Assembly: GCA_047967505.1 (NCBI GenBank)
Contig: CM106539.1
Strand: one strand, 5' to 3'
Source: Dipteris shenzhenensis
Taxonomy: Eukaryota > Polypodiophyta > Polypodiopsida > Gleicheniales
Length of the DNA stretch: 64,000 nucleotides
Below the pieces are notes generated by a model, which made no database searches, was not told the origin of the DNA, and saw only the letters and a program-made list of their open reading frames with translations. Positions 22,175 through 31,837 of this stretch are shown here, piece by piece (the first letter of the stretch is position 1; every line of letters begins with the position of its first letter). The position numbers and the translations under genes were made by a program.

Positions 22175-23189
22175 TTACTTCCGATTACATCTCAAGGAGT
22201 CCTTGTTGAGCTCCCTCGGATTGCAAGCTTGACCCTCCTTGCTCCTTTCCAGAATGGGGCTGCTTCCTTCCTGTGGGCGCCTGGCCCCTCCCTTCATGCC
22301 GCTTCCTCTTTCCTTGATTTGAGCTTCCTGGTTGTAGGCTCGGCCCTTCTTGCTCCTTTCCCGAAGGGGGCTTGAAGAGGGCTGGTTCCTCCCTTCACGC
22401 TCCTTTTCCTCGCAGTTAGTCTTGGCCTTCTTCAATTTGAGCTCCTTGTCTTTTGTATCTTTTGCCCAAACGGCAAATTGAGCTGCAGCATCTACTTTCT
22501 CATCATAGAGATAGCTGTAGCAGGCAGGCACATTTGATTTCTCCATGACTTGGGCAATGGCAAATGGCATTCTGTACATAGCGATTTTGTATGCACAAAC
22601 ACCCCAAAGCAAAAAACGTGCATAAGGTGGTAGCACACAGGCCATCGGATACAGTAGTCATCTATGATGGGGGTATGGCAAACCATGCATTTCGGACCCT
22701 GCTGCCTAGTAGGATAGGCATCCGATTTAACTATTGCAATTGTTAATACCATAGTCTTGCTCTGTACATGATGAAGTTGTTTCTTGATTCCTTCCTCCCT
22801 CATCCTATAAGGCTGTGAATGTTCTCCTTCATCTCCTCCTTTTTTGGCTCATTCTGTGCAACAACTTCATCTGAATCCCTCTATTGAAGCTACGTAAATT
22901 GTTGAAAAACATCTTCATGGGACGTTTTCGAGACTTCCACTCTAGTTTGGAAATCTCTCAGGACAACGGACTGCTTTTCATAACTGTCAAAAGCCACAGC
23001 AAGCTCGTGCACACATCTATCGTTATCTTCTTGCAGTGTCTTGTAGCTTACTCTTTGAACTTCTAATAGTGTTTCGAAAAAACAACCCTCACCATGGCTA
23101 CTGCAAATTGCTCCATGGTGGCTGCTGCAACTTGCTCCACCGTGGCAGTACTGACTTGGATGGTAATGAATGATTAGAGGTGGTGGCAT
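22175..23189 (-). pseudogene. RING-H2-type zinc-finger coding remnant
   Basis: The minus strand carries three consecutive protein-like pieces. 23189-22890 includes 'LLEVQRVSYKTLQEDNDRCV', helical and charged. 22803-22492 contains a full RING-H2 spacing: CMVC, 14 residues, C-Y-H, LM, H-VF-C, 10 residues, CTEC. A third frame (22645-22175) begins 'MACVLPPYARFLLWGVCAYK' and ends in a Lys/Glu/Arg-rich tail. The pieces lie in different frames with stops between, so the locus is either spliced or, more likely, decayed. RING-H2 domains are usually E3 ubiquitin ligases. The neighbourhood is repeats only, so a captured host fragment or a transposon accessory protein are both possible. Confidence 0.45.
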
Positions 23190-23204
23190 CTAAGATTGCT
23201 AGCT

Positions 23205-23915
23205 GAGTTTGTGGTGGCGGCTAAGATCGACTGGGCTAATAGTTAATTACCAACCATCACAATGGCCCGCAATCACTCAGTTTCCAGTTACCACCACCGG
23301 GCTGCATGCATGATTACTACGAGTGTAGTAAATTACGTCACCGGGCTTGCATGCTCAGGAGAGTACTAGAGTGCATGGTAATGAGGGATTAGAGGTGATT
23401 AGGCTTCATGATTTACTTTTGTGGGAATTAATGTCCGATGGTGGTGGCTGTCATTAGCCACATCTGTCATGGCTACGATTCCACTATGCTGACAGTTAAA
23501 ATTACCAACCACCGCTCACCCACCACCAGGCTTAAGCACGCATGATCACTATGAGTGTATTAAAAATTACCTGTCACTAGGCTCGCATGATCAGTAGAGT
23601 ACTAGAGTGCATGGTAATGAGTGATTATAGTCACATCTGTTGTGGCTACGATTCCACCGGGCTGGCAGTTAAAATTATTAGCCAGCTCATCCACCACCGA
23701 GCTTAAGCATGCATGTAAAAGTTACCAGCCACCGTGCTCGTATGCTCATTAGTAGAGAATTAGAGTGCATGGTAAATGAGTGATTAGAGCTTCATGATTT
23801 ACTTTGTGGGAATTACTGCCCGGTGGTGGTGGCTCTCATCAGCCATGTCTATCGTGGCTAAGATTCCACCGAGCTGGTAGTTAATTACTAGCCATCAGAG
23901 TGGCAACACATGGCA
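23205..23915. repeat. Diverged tandem repeats, about 200-240-bp unit, three copies
   Basis: Three related units share 'gagtactagagtgcatggtaatgag', 'ggctacgattccac' and 'accaccgggct' motifs. The 'accgggctggcagttaaaattac' type elements echo the 20.5-21.1-kb repeat ('accaccatgctggc'), so the region from 20.5 to 24 kb may be one degenerated repeat array interrupted by the RING-like piece. No coding sequence. Confidence 0.6.
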
Positions 23916-24219
23916 TCTTCTTCATGATTACCAACCCATCTGGGGTGGCGCCTAAGATTCCACAGTAGTGGCCTGTAATTAATATGGATGGAACCTTGGG
24001 CTTCAAACACCACGATGGCTTGAACTTTATAATATATAAGATCTGCAGCATAAGGCATTTTTACTACTTTGTTCTCATCCACCCCTGCTCTGCTACTTTG
24101 CTCCACAGCCCTCCTCTAGCTCTTTTTCGCCCCTGCTCGACTTTGCTCCATGCTCCCTCCAACTCTTGTCACTCATCTGCTCCCCTGCTCATCTACTGCT
24201 CACCCACTTATCTTTAGCA

Positions 24220-25079
24220 TGCCTACCACCCTCCTCGATGCTCTGTGATCCCAATGTTATCTGCCTTCTCATATAAGGTGATTGTGTTGCACTCACCTAG
24301 AGTAGAAATGCTAGCACTAGTGGAGACCCTTCGTTCCCAGAGTCGATTCCCCACACATCTGTATGTCACCATCGAGTCACCACCTTAGATGACATGCTCA
24401 CAGAGGACCTCTTTATGGTTGTGCTATATGGGTTCCCCCTAGATGTTGACAAATGCCTCAGTATTTTCAGAGCAGAGTACTCTCGACTTGTTGGGGGGCC
24501 ATAATCTGAGTCTTGGCAAGGTGCATGGTCTTCGACCTCTCCATCGTATCCTCCTTTGGCTCCTAAAAACTAAGTTGTACAAATTTCCTCTACCTCAGAC
24601 GAGGCTCTTAGCAATGGCTAGATGTAATCTTTTGGCCTCTAAGGCTCTCAATGATCTTTTGGCTCACTGGATGTAATGTTTTGGTCTCTAAGGCTCTCAG
24701 CAATTGCTGAGTTTTTATTACATTTATGTAATCTCTTTTTATTCAATTTGAGGCTCTTAATATGCAATGTTGTTAACTTTTATATTTGAATGGTTATGGC
24801 CGCTAGCTATAATCTTTTGGCCTTTAAGGCTCTCAGCAATTGCCAAGTTTTTATAAATGTAAGATCCTCTATTCAATATTTGCTCGGTATAAGTTGTTTA
24901 TTTTTATATACCCTGTTATTGAATGTAGATGTACATTGTAATTTCTTTCGCTCAATTTTCACTCGATAAATTATACTTTTTCCCTCATTTATATTTACTG
25001 TAAAAGGACTAAAATACCTAGAAATAAGGACTACAATTTCCTTGGTTGATGACCAAAATAGCGCTAATTAAACTTTCAA
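24220..25079. repeat. AT-rich spacer with short repeats
   Basis: Three imperfect copies of 'taatcttttggcctctaaggctctcagcaattg' lie at about 24625-24660, 24677-24712 and 24808-24843. No supported gene. Confidence 0.5.
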
Positions 25080-25234
25080 AAATTGCAATTGATGATATGG
25101 CCCCCTCCGGGGGCAAGGGCCATATCGACGTGCATTATACAATATCCAGGATGCCATTGGATAGAAATGGCATGTCGATATGGCCCTTGCTCCTAAAGGG
25201 GACCCCTCAAGGGCCATATCGTCAATTGCATTTT
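25080..25234. mobile_element. Small MITE with about 24-bp terminal inverted repeats
   Basis: 25080-25103 (aaattgcaattgatgatatggccc) and 25211-25234 are inverted copies matching at about 22 of 24 positions. A nested inverted pair lies inside: gggccatatcgacgtgc at 25117-25133 and its complement near 25170-25186. Total length is about 155 bp with no coding capacity. A target-site duplication is not evident. Confidence 0.6.
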
Positions 25235-25578
25235 GCTTGGTTGCACAACAAAATACATTTTCCTTGGTACATTAATATATAACTCCAAGAACCAGTGCAA
25301 TGGCTTTCATAGATCTCCTTCTGTTTGCCAGGGTGCTGGTCGTCATAGACCTCCTCTAGTAATATGTAAAAATAGGTAAGTTTGGAGCTATAATTCCAAG
25401 AACCAGCGCGGTGGTCTCTCCAAGACAACCTTGAATTCTGGGCAATGTCGACAACTTGATTCACATTAATTGGTGAATAAGATCTTGTAATATAAGAATG
25501 GTAGACATTAGTTTTGAATTGGAAAAAACAAAATTTACGTACACAAAATATATCTAAAATGAAATTTGGATAGTTGTT

Positions 25579-25648
25579 ATGTGTGTGTGTGTGTGTGTGC
25601 GCATGCACATGTGCGTGTGAGTGTGTGAGTGTGCGCACGCGCACGCGC

Positions 25649-25690
<42 letters not shown>
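25579..25690. repeat. (GT)n microsatellite
   Basis: Two GT runs separated by a mixed gcgc/gtgc segment. Confidence 0.95.
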
Positions 25691-25692
<2 letters not shown>

Positions 25693-25988
25693 CTGGCATC
25701 TACTAATGTGGGTGTTGTATGAGAAGGAGGGTATCCACTCAATCCTCCCAGACTATGTCCTGTCCTACTTGGGATGGCCAAAACCACTCTCCTTGATCCC
25801 ATTGTAGATCTAACAAGGGGTGGAGTGTGGAAAGCCATCCCAAAACCACTATTCTGGATCCTATCGTAGATCTTTCAAGGGATGGTGTGCCGAAAGAGGA
25901 AGCCTTCACTTGGTGTGCTCCTCCCTTCCACAGTTTAGGAGCTAGGTTTGAAGGCCCATCTCTACCTAAGCCATCATGGAACTTTGAT

Positions 25989-25991
<3 letters not shown>

Positions 25992-26038
<47 letters not shown>

Positions 26039-26064
26039 CACACACACACCCCCCCCCCCCCCTA
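25992..26064. repeat. (CT)n microsatellite followed by CA and poly-C
   Basis: About 21 CT dinucleotides at 25992-26035, then (AC)n and a C-tract at 26048-26062. The C-tract is a likely polymorphic or sequencing-error-prone site. Confidence 0.95.
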
Positions 26065-26739
26065 CAAGAGCTATCCCAGAAACTTTGAAAGCCTTCACTA
26101 TTTGCCATGTGTGCAAAGCTCCCCCTTTCCTCATCTCTTAGAATTCTTATAGCCTTTGCGAATCACATTGCTACAATTAGAAGATTGACTACCATCCACA
26201 TCAATGATACTTGTGCCTGTTCATAATCACTTGCACTCAATGCGAGTATCCATGGATGCTAAGTTGCTTTGATTATGGATAGATTATCACGTTATAGTCA
26301 TGCCATTTAGGATTGAAGATTATGCACGTCCCTATACGTCCACCGATTCAAATCACTTTTTCACGCGAGACGACAAGAAGAAATCTTTGCATAATTTAAG
26401 TACAAAATTTGCACGAAGACTAGACACTATCTCGGAGTGCCAATCAATACCACCGACCAATTGCAAAGAGTACATTCCCAAGTAGCGATAGAGAAATTAA
26501 AGAGAATCCAAAGCCAAAAAAATTCGTTCGGGCTGGGAGCTTTTATGTACTTAGAAATTTCTATTGAAGCAGAAGGGTAGTTATAAGTTACAGCAGGGTC
26601 CGACGGCGTGAAAATTCCGCTGAGGGATTTTTGAGAGAAGGCATCATGGTTAGGGCGGCGTCGTTAGGGGTGAGAAATTTTGGTGCAGGCAGCAGCAGGG
26701 AAAGGTGTCATTTGTAAACATTTCTGCAGAGAAGATTTT

Positions 26740-27020
26740 TGAGAGATTGGGGGACTATTGCGAGAACGGATCCTGATTTGTGCGCTTCATGATTTTGCAA
26801 ATTTAGTGGAGCTACAAGGACGAACTTCGAAGGACACGTAGATGATCGATCTATCCGCGTTTACTGTTCTGGTGACGTATGATGTCACGTACGTATGATG
26901 TCACGTATCAACCCGCGTATACTGTTCCAGTGATTTCTGCGAGAAGAGATCGTAATTCGTGCGCAGTTCCCGAATTTAGTCGAGCTCCTCGAAGGACGAC
27001 GACGATGGAAGATTGGAACC
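26740..27020 (+). promoter_or_regulatory. ACGT-rich palindromic cluster in a diverged duplication upstream of the LFS-like gene
   Basis: 26870-26912 contains 'gtgacgtatgatgtcac' and an immediate near-repeat 'gtacgtatgatgtcacgta'. These are inverted GTGAC/GTCAC half-sites with several ACGT cores of the kind bound by plant bZIP factors. The segment around 26755-26850 (gagaacggatc..., tagtggagct..., cgaaggac) recurs diverged at 26940-27000. It lies about 750-800 bp upstream of the TATA box at 27665. A regulatory role is inferred from motif type only. Confidence 0.35.
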
Positions 27021-27664
27021 CGTACAAAGTGGAAGCAGATCTACTGGTCTAATTTACTACTTGCTAGCTTGCACAGCGTTTGCATCGCTGGAAGCCTGGA
27101 TCATAGCGCGCTTTGCGATCCTGCACGCAAATCTATTCATCATGTTGATGTAAACGTTCATGACTTTATCTTTGAATTTCTCGTGGTGTGTGTTTTTCAG
27201 AGTCACTCACAAGTGTTGCTCTGGATGGCCGATTGGACTGTACCTTTTGTCATTCCCATAATTGAATTGATGGGACATTGGGAATCACACGGAGAGTTGC
27301 AAATTACCATGCCCTGCCTTCTTTCGAATAACAAACCATGATTCTTATTTGTGGGGCTACGATTGAGACGGGATTGATTCAACTTTGCACAATATGGAAC
27401 GTACCGGAGTGCTGCTCCAAAAACGACATTATCACACGTGCTTCAGAAATTGGGTAGTGGGGCGCAACTTGCAAGGATTCATCTATCAACGGAGACTGTG
27501 TTTGACGCAAACTCTTTTGCTTCGCTCTCTAGAATCCTTGAATTCATTCTACTGCATCTGCTTTCTCCCTGTTCGATTCCTCAAACAAGGTCATGTAATT
27601 ACAACTCTGTTGTACTTAGAACTCTACAGACCATATAATTCCTTCTTTTTTCCTCCCCCGCGTG

Positions 27665-27671
27665 TATAAAT
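27665..27671 (+). promoter_or_regulatory. TATA box of the LFS-like gene
   Basis: tataaat in the context cccgcgtgtataaattgc, followed about 30 bp later by a pyrimidine/CA-rich start region (cacactcctctgatcc). The distance to the ATG is about 395 bp, with an intron-like segment between. Confidence 0.55.
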
Positions 27672-27800
27672 TGCAAGCCAGCTGCATGCATTACACACTC
27701 CTCTGATCCAGCTTCCAATTCGCTCCCTACATCATCTGTCCTACACCACCTTCTGCTGCAGGACGTTATTCGACAAATTGTTCTTAAATTTTATCAATTT

Positions 27801-28053
27801 GGTATGTTATGTCTTACTTCTCTAGCACCCATATATGGCAATTTCGGTTGCAGACAATTTTGTTTCTGTAATGTCGATCTGATGTTTCTGACTGTCACCT
27901 CCAATGTAAAGAGGAAGATTCATGCGTCCACATTTTTGTACTTCATACAAGATTTAGATTTAGCATGTAATGCACGTTATGTTTCTTAGCATTTCAGCAT
28001 CCGATCCATAGTTGAGTCTCTGAGCTGACTGGATGGACATCGATCGATCTGCA
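27801..28053 (+). other. Probable 5'UTR intron of the LFS-like gene
   Basis: The donor gtatgttatg follows 'tatcaatttg', and the acceptor is 'gatcgatctgcag', 10 bp before the ATG. The T-rich composition inside fits a plant intron. No alternative upstream coding start is needed. Confidence 0.45.
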
Positions 28054-28063
28054 GTGTTTACAC

Positions 28064-28612
28064 ATGGATGAGAAAAGTGACAACGAAGGTCTGCACAAAT
28101 CTGCTGCTGCTCTACATGCCGACTTTGGTTCCCTACCACCCATCTCGAACTCCAAATGGCATGGATCAGTGCAGGTCCCAGTAAAGGCGCCCGTTGATGC
28201 AATCTGGGATATAACAGGGGACTTTTGCGGCCTAAAGAAGTGGATCCTCACAATTGACGTATGCGAGCGAGTAGAAGGAGAGGAGCAAGTCCCAGGCTGT
28301 GTCCGGTACTGCTGCGGGAGGAGCGTAATTCAGAAGTCCAGCACCGAGAAATTATGGGTGAAGGAGAGGTTAATTGAGTTGAATTCAGAGAACCATTCGT
28401 ATACGTACACGGTGATTGAAGGAAATCGATGCTTTGAGGAGTATGTAGCTACGTTTCACGTGTACGAGGAAGCCAAAGGCGATGCAGTAGTGGAATGGAG
28501 GTTTGAATTGAAGCCGCTCGACGGATTTACGGAGCAGGAGTTCGTGAGTGCAATGACGAATGGCATGGCTGTGATGATTAAGGCGCTGGAAAAGCGCCTC
28601 ACCGAGAAGTAG
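28064..28612 (+). CDS. Lachrymatory-factor-synthase-like SRPBCC (Bet v 1/START superfamily) protein
   Basis: An intact 182-residue ORF, close to the usual length of this family. The fold order is as expected: beta1 'KWHGSVQVPV' (31-40); helix 'PVDAIWDITGDF' (43-54); 'VCERVEGEEQVPGCVRY' (66-82); beta strands 'RLIELNSENHSYTYTVIEG' (102-120); 'VEWRFELKPL' (143-152); and a long C-terminal helix (156-178). The residues I recall as catalytic in onion lachrymatory factor synthase (Arg71, Glu88, Tyr114) correspond by local motif to R81, E101 and Y127, so a hydrophobic-pocket enzyme or ligand-binder is plausible. The natural substrate outside Allium is unknown. No signal peptide is visible, so it is presumably cytosolic. 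ATG 28064 is the first in frame after the predicted acceptor. The last 18 codons and the 3' flank are duplicated downstream. Confidence 0.85.
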   Translation: MDEKSDNEGLHKSAAALHADFGSLPPISNSKWHGSVQVPVKAPVDAIWDITGDFCGLKKWILTIDVCERVEGEEQVPGCVRYCCGRSVIQKSSTEKLWVKERLIELNSENHSYTYTVIEGNRCFEEYVATFHVYEEAKGDAVVEWRFELKPLDGFTEQEFVSAMTNGMAVMIKALEKRLTEK

Positions 28613-29260
28613 CAAGCAAATGATCTATGGGAATGCACAATCAAAGCAAATTGGCATTCCAGTTTGCGATGCATCTCACCCTACCTGGTGTACAAAAACA
28701 AACAACGTAACAGATCCACTTTGTAGTGTTCATTGTCCACTTAGATTGTCGTCTCTCAGCTACACACAGTTTTTGATGCATTTCATCTCACTACCCCGTA
28801 TACAACAATTTGCAACAAACCTATATTCAAATTAGGACGGCAAACTTCACCCTCCACTCTCGATTTCATGCTGATTGTTATTTAACTTTGACTCTGCGAA
28901 CTAGATCAACTACGAATGGCATGGCTGTGATGATTAAGGCACTGGAAAAGCGCCTCACCGAGAAGTAGCAAGCAAATGATCTATAGGAATGCACAATCAA
29001 AGCAAATTGGCATTCCAGTTTGCAATGCATCTCACACTACCTGGTGTACAAAAACAAACAACGTAACAGATCCACTTTGTAGTGTTCATTGTCCACTTAG
29101 ATTGTTGTCTCTCAGCTCACAGTTTTTGATGCATTTCATCTCACTACCCCGTATACAACAATTTGCAACAAACCTATATTCAAATTACGACGGCAAACTT
29201 CACCCACTCTCGATTTCATGCTGATTGTTATTTAACTTTGACTCTGCGAACTAGATCAAC
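28556..29260 (+). repeat. Direct tandem duplication of the LFS-like 3' end, about 356-bp unit
   Basis: 28556-28911 (last 18 codons, stop and about 300 bp of 3' flank) is repeated at 28912-29260 with few substitutions and small indels (loss of 'tacaca' in the 'ctcagctacacacag' stretch, and of 'cct'). Copy 2 keeps the reading frame of the tail and its stop (28966-28968) but has no upstream gene body. The high similarity implies a recent event. It gives the gene two nearly identical 3'UTR/terminator regions in series. Confidence 0.9.
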
Positions 29261-30603
29261 TTTGGCTTGATTCTTGGAGGGTGAGAATGAAGACAGTGCG
29301 AATGACATTATGTTGACCATTTTTGACGGAATCCTGTGTTGATGTAAGGTGGGATTTCTTACAGAGTCTTCGTTTTTACTCTCGGTTCATGAACTGGTTT
29401 GGAATTTCCACCGCAATATTGACATGTTGGTGTGTATTCATTCCAAAAAGTCAGCACTAGTATATTCGAATTGGCAAAACTTTTACAAAAAGATGAAACA
29501 CACAACTTCTAATTTCCGGCTGCGTAAACGGTAACATCATTTAATGTCGCAGACGAAGGGAAGTGGATCAGAATCGCCTGTTGCAATGGGCATCCGTGTC
29601 ATTGAAAGTTCACCTGCAGGCGACGTGCTCCTTGTCTGGAATAAACTAAACAGAATGAACATTTCCTTGGCAAGGCAAGGAAAAGGTTGGACCCTCAAAT
29701 GGCAAAAGAAGCATCACAGCCGATTTAGCAAACTTTGTAGATTGTAAGCGTGGACTTCTATTCTAACTAATACGTTAGATTTAATTCAGATCGAGGGGTG
29801 GGGGCTCATGAGATGCTGATCCGTCAAAAGATTTGTGATTCGAGCGAAGGCACTCTCCTCTTGCTTGCAGAAAAAGAAGGCTACTTCCCCAAAGTTTCTC
29901 AAGTTGAATCGTTAAGTTTGCTTCCATATTTCCATTTGAATTTGCTTTTGCTGTGCCAGGGGAAAGCCATCCATTTAATGAATATAGCTCTCCAATTGAG
30001 AATTAAACCTTAGCAAGTGGGGAAAAACCATACTACATTCATCCGGTTGGATCAAGTCGCAGGCAGATCATCTAATTATGAAGATGCTTGAGAGACGAAT
30101 AAGGTGATATTTCTCGGGTGTGGATCCCTCACGTACTCCTCCCTCCTCAAGATCGGCTAGATAGGAATGAATTGATGCATTCGGAGGGTGAATCCCTCGA
30201 CCTACCTCCCTGCCTCTGCAAGACCTTCCACAAGAGGGCTTGTCCCCCGATCGACTCCCTTTTTGCATGTGCCTCATTTCCCCCAACTGGCCTTTTCGTA
30301 TAATGCTGCTCCTCTACTTAGAATGCATTCCCACGACTATGTGACTAAATCGCGCATAATCAGTTCACTGGTGATCTTCAGGTGTTTCCTGTGTCTACAC
30401 CAACCTGTAAAAAGGAGCATTCCAAGTTGCAGGAGAGTGAAAAGATGCTGCTCAAGGACGGAGAATCTGGGACTGCTACGAATATAGGCACACTTTTCCA
30501 TTTTGGAACCAATGACGGGGAAGACAGATCTTACCCAAGATTATAATATCAAATTAATCGCGTATGAAGTCAAGGCTTGGGATGTGAACCAGCTGCAAGG
30601 TGC
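29261..30603. other. No recognisable gene
   Basis: Mixed composition with only short ORFs (for example 29544-29747 and 30118-30487) without motifs. I see no repeats longer than about 20 bp. Confidence 0.45.
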
Positions 30604-30604
30604 T

Positions 30605-30812
30605 CACTTATGATTGTGCAGACTTGGACATGATCCGAGGAATTAGCAAGCACCTGGGTTTGAACCTCGCACTTATGATTGTGCAGATTTGGACATGATC
30701 CGAGGAATTAGCAAGCACCTGGGTTTGAACCTCTCACTTATGATTGTGCAGACTTAGGACATGATCCGAGGAATTAGCAAGCGCCTGGGTTGCGCCTGGG
30801 TTTGAACCTCTA
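30605..30812 (+). repeat. 65-bp tandem repeat, three copies, with a tRNA B-box-like core
   Basis: Units start at 30605, 30670 and 30735 (cacttatgattgtgcaga...). Each ends in 'cacctgggtttgaacctc', and 'ggtttgaacc' resembles a Pol III B box. The third copy has an 11-bp internal duplication (gcgcctgggtt twice). No A box at tRNA spacing is evident, so this is a repeat of possible SINE origin rather than a tRNA gene. Confidence 0.65.
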
Positions 30813-31837
30813 GACTCTTACTGATTTTATGTATCACATTCAGGATGGTGGCTCTCTGGACCTCTGAATGGGATAGCAGATGGATGCTTCTCTCACCCTC
30901 TTATCTTAAGCAGATAGGTAATGTCCCCGTTCATTTCAATCTCTCTTTGAACTTCAAGTTAGTTCTTTCTTTGTGAAACTACAACCTCGATGGAAAATGG
31001 AAACAGCACAAGTGAAAGATCGCATCTGTAGACAGGCCGGCCGGGAGGCTTGTATAAAGGCTGTCATTGTTTTCTGCAGGCAGTATGGTCAGGCATGCTC
31101 TCCACCCATAGGAAATGGTTGGAGAGCAGTCTGATTATCTGTAAGAATGCTCTATTTGCTGCTATTAAGAATTTCTGATGATGACATCTTTAAAATTTGT
31201 CCACGAGACCCTTTTAGGCCAATTGAATTGGAAAACGTTGATCTTGCTAGGTTATAGTCTAGCGTTGGATGTGCTAGGTTATAGTCTTGCGTTGGAGGAA
31301 TATTGTAAACGGGTGGGGGAGAAATGTTCTATTGGGTGTGGGGGAGACACACGAGTGCTGCATTTTCTCTTTTGACAAGCTTGTCACTCCGCTCTGTCCA
31401 TCAGGACAAGGATGACACAGCTGGAGGCAGAGAAAGAAGGTGGCTGAAGAAGAGGCTGGAGACAGAGAATAGATTGGTGTGAAGGACATAGAGAGCTCAA
31501 AGAGGTCGACATAAGCATGAAAACGATAGCAAGGGGAAGCAAAAATATGGTTGTTGAAGATGATGAAGATGACAATGATGAAGTATACTCAGTTTGCAAG
31601 CGAAATTGATCAGTAGAGTTCCTGACCAAATGTAGTCGATTAGAATTTGCAACTTTAGTTCCTATCAAATGAGTGGTTGCATGAGCCTCCCTTGCTTTAG
31701 CATGATGAGTTTTCATAAATAAGCCTTCAACGTTAATCATGCCACGTGGCAGAACACAATGCATTTGTTCCACCATAATTAAATAGCTAGCATGTTGCCT
31801 TCTGAAAAACTTACCAAGGCATTGTCAACCGAGTTAT
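30813..31837. other. No supported gene; possible tail of the gypsy remnant
   Basis: Only short frames. A minus-strand ORF at 31776-31384 follows the gypsy integrase fragment downstream and is Ser-rich ('SSLSSSSSSTTIF') without a motif. A small direct repeat 'tgctaggttatagtctagcgttgg' occurs twice at 31246-31296. Confidence 0.4.

Noticed and set aside
25554-25838. His-Thr and Cys-Val repeat ORFs
   Set aside because: They are artefacts of the (GT)n microsatellite.
30605-30812. tRNA gene
   Set aside because: A B-box-like core is present but there is no cloverleaf, anticodon arm or A box at proper spacing.
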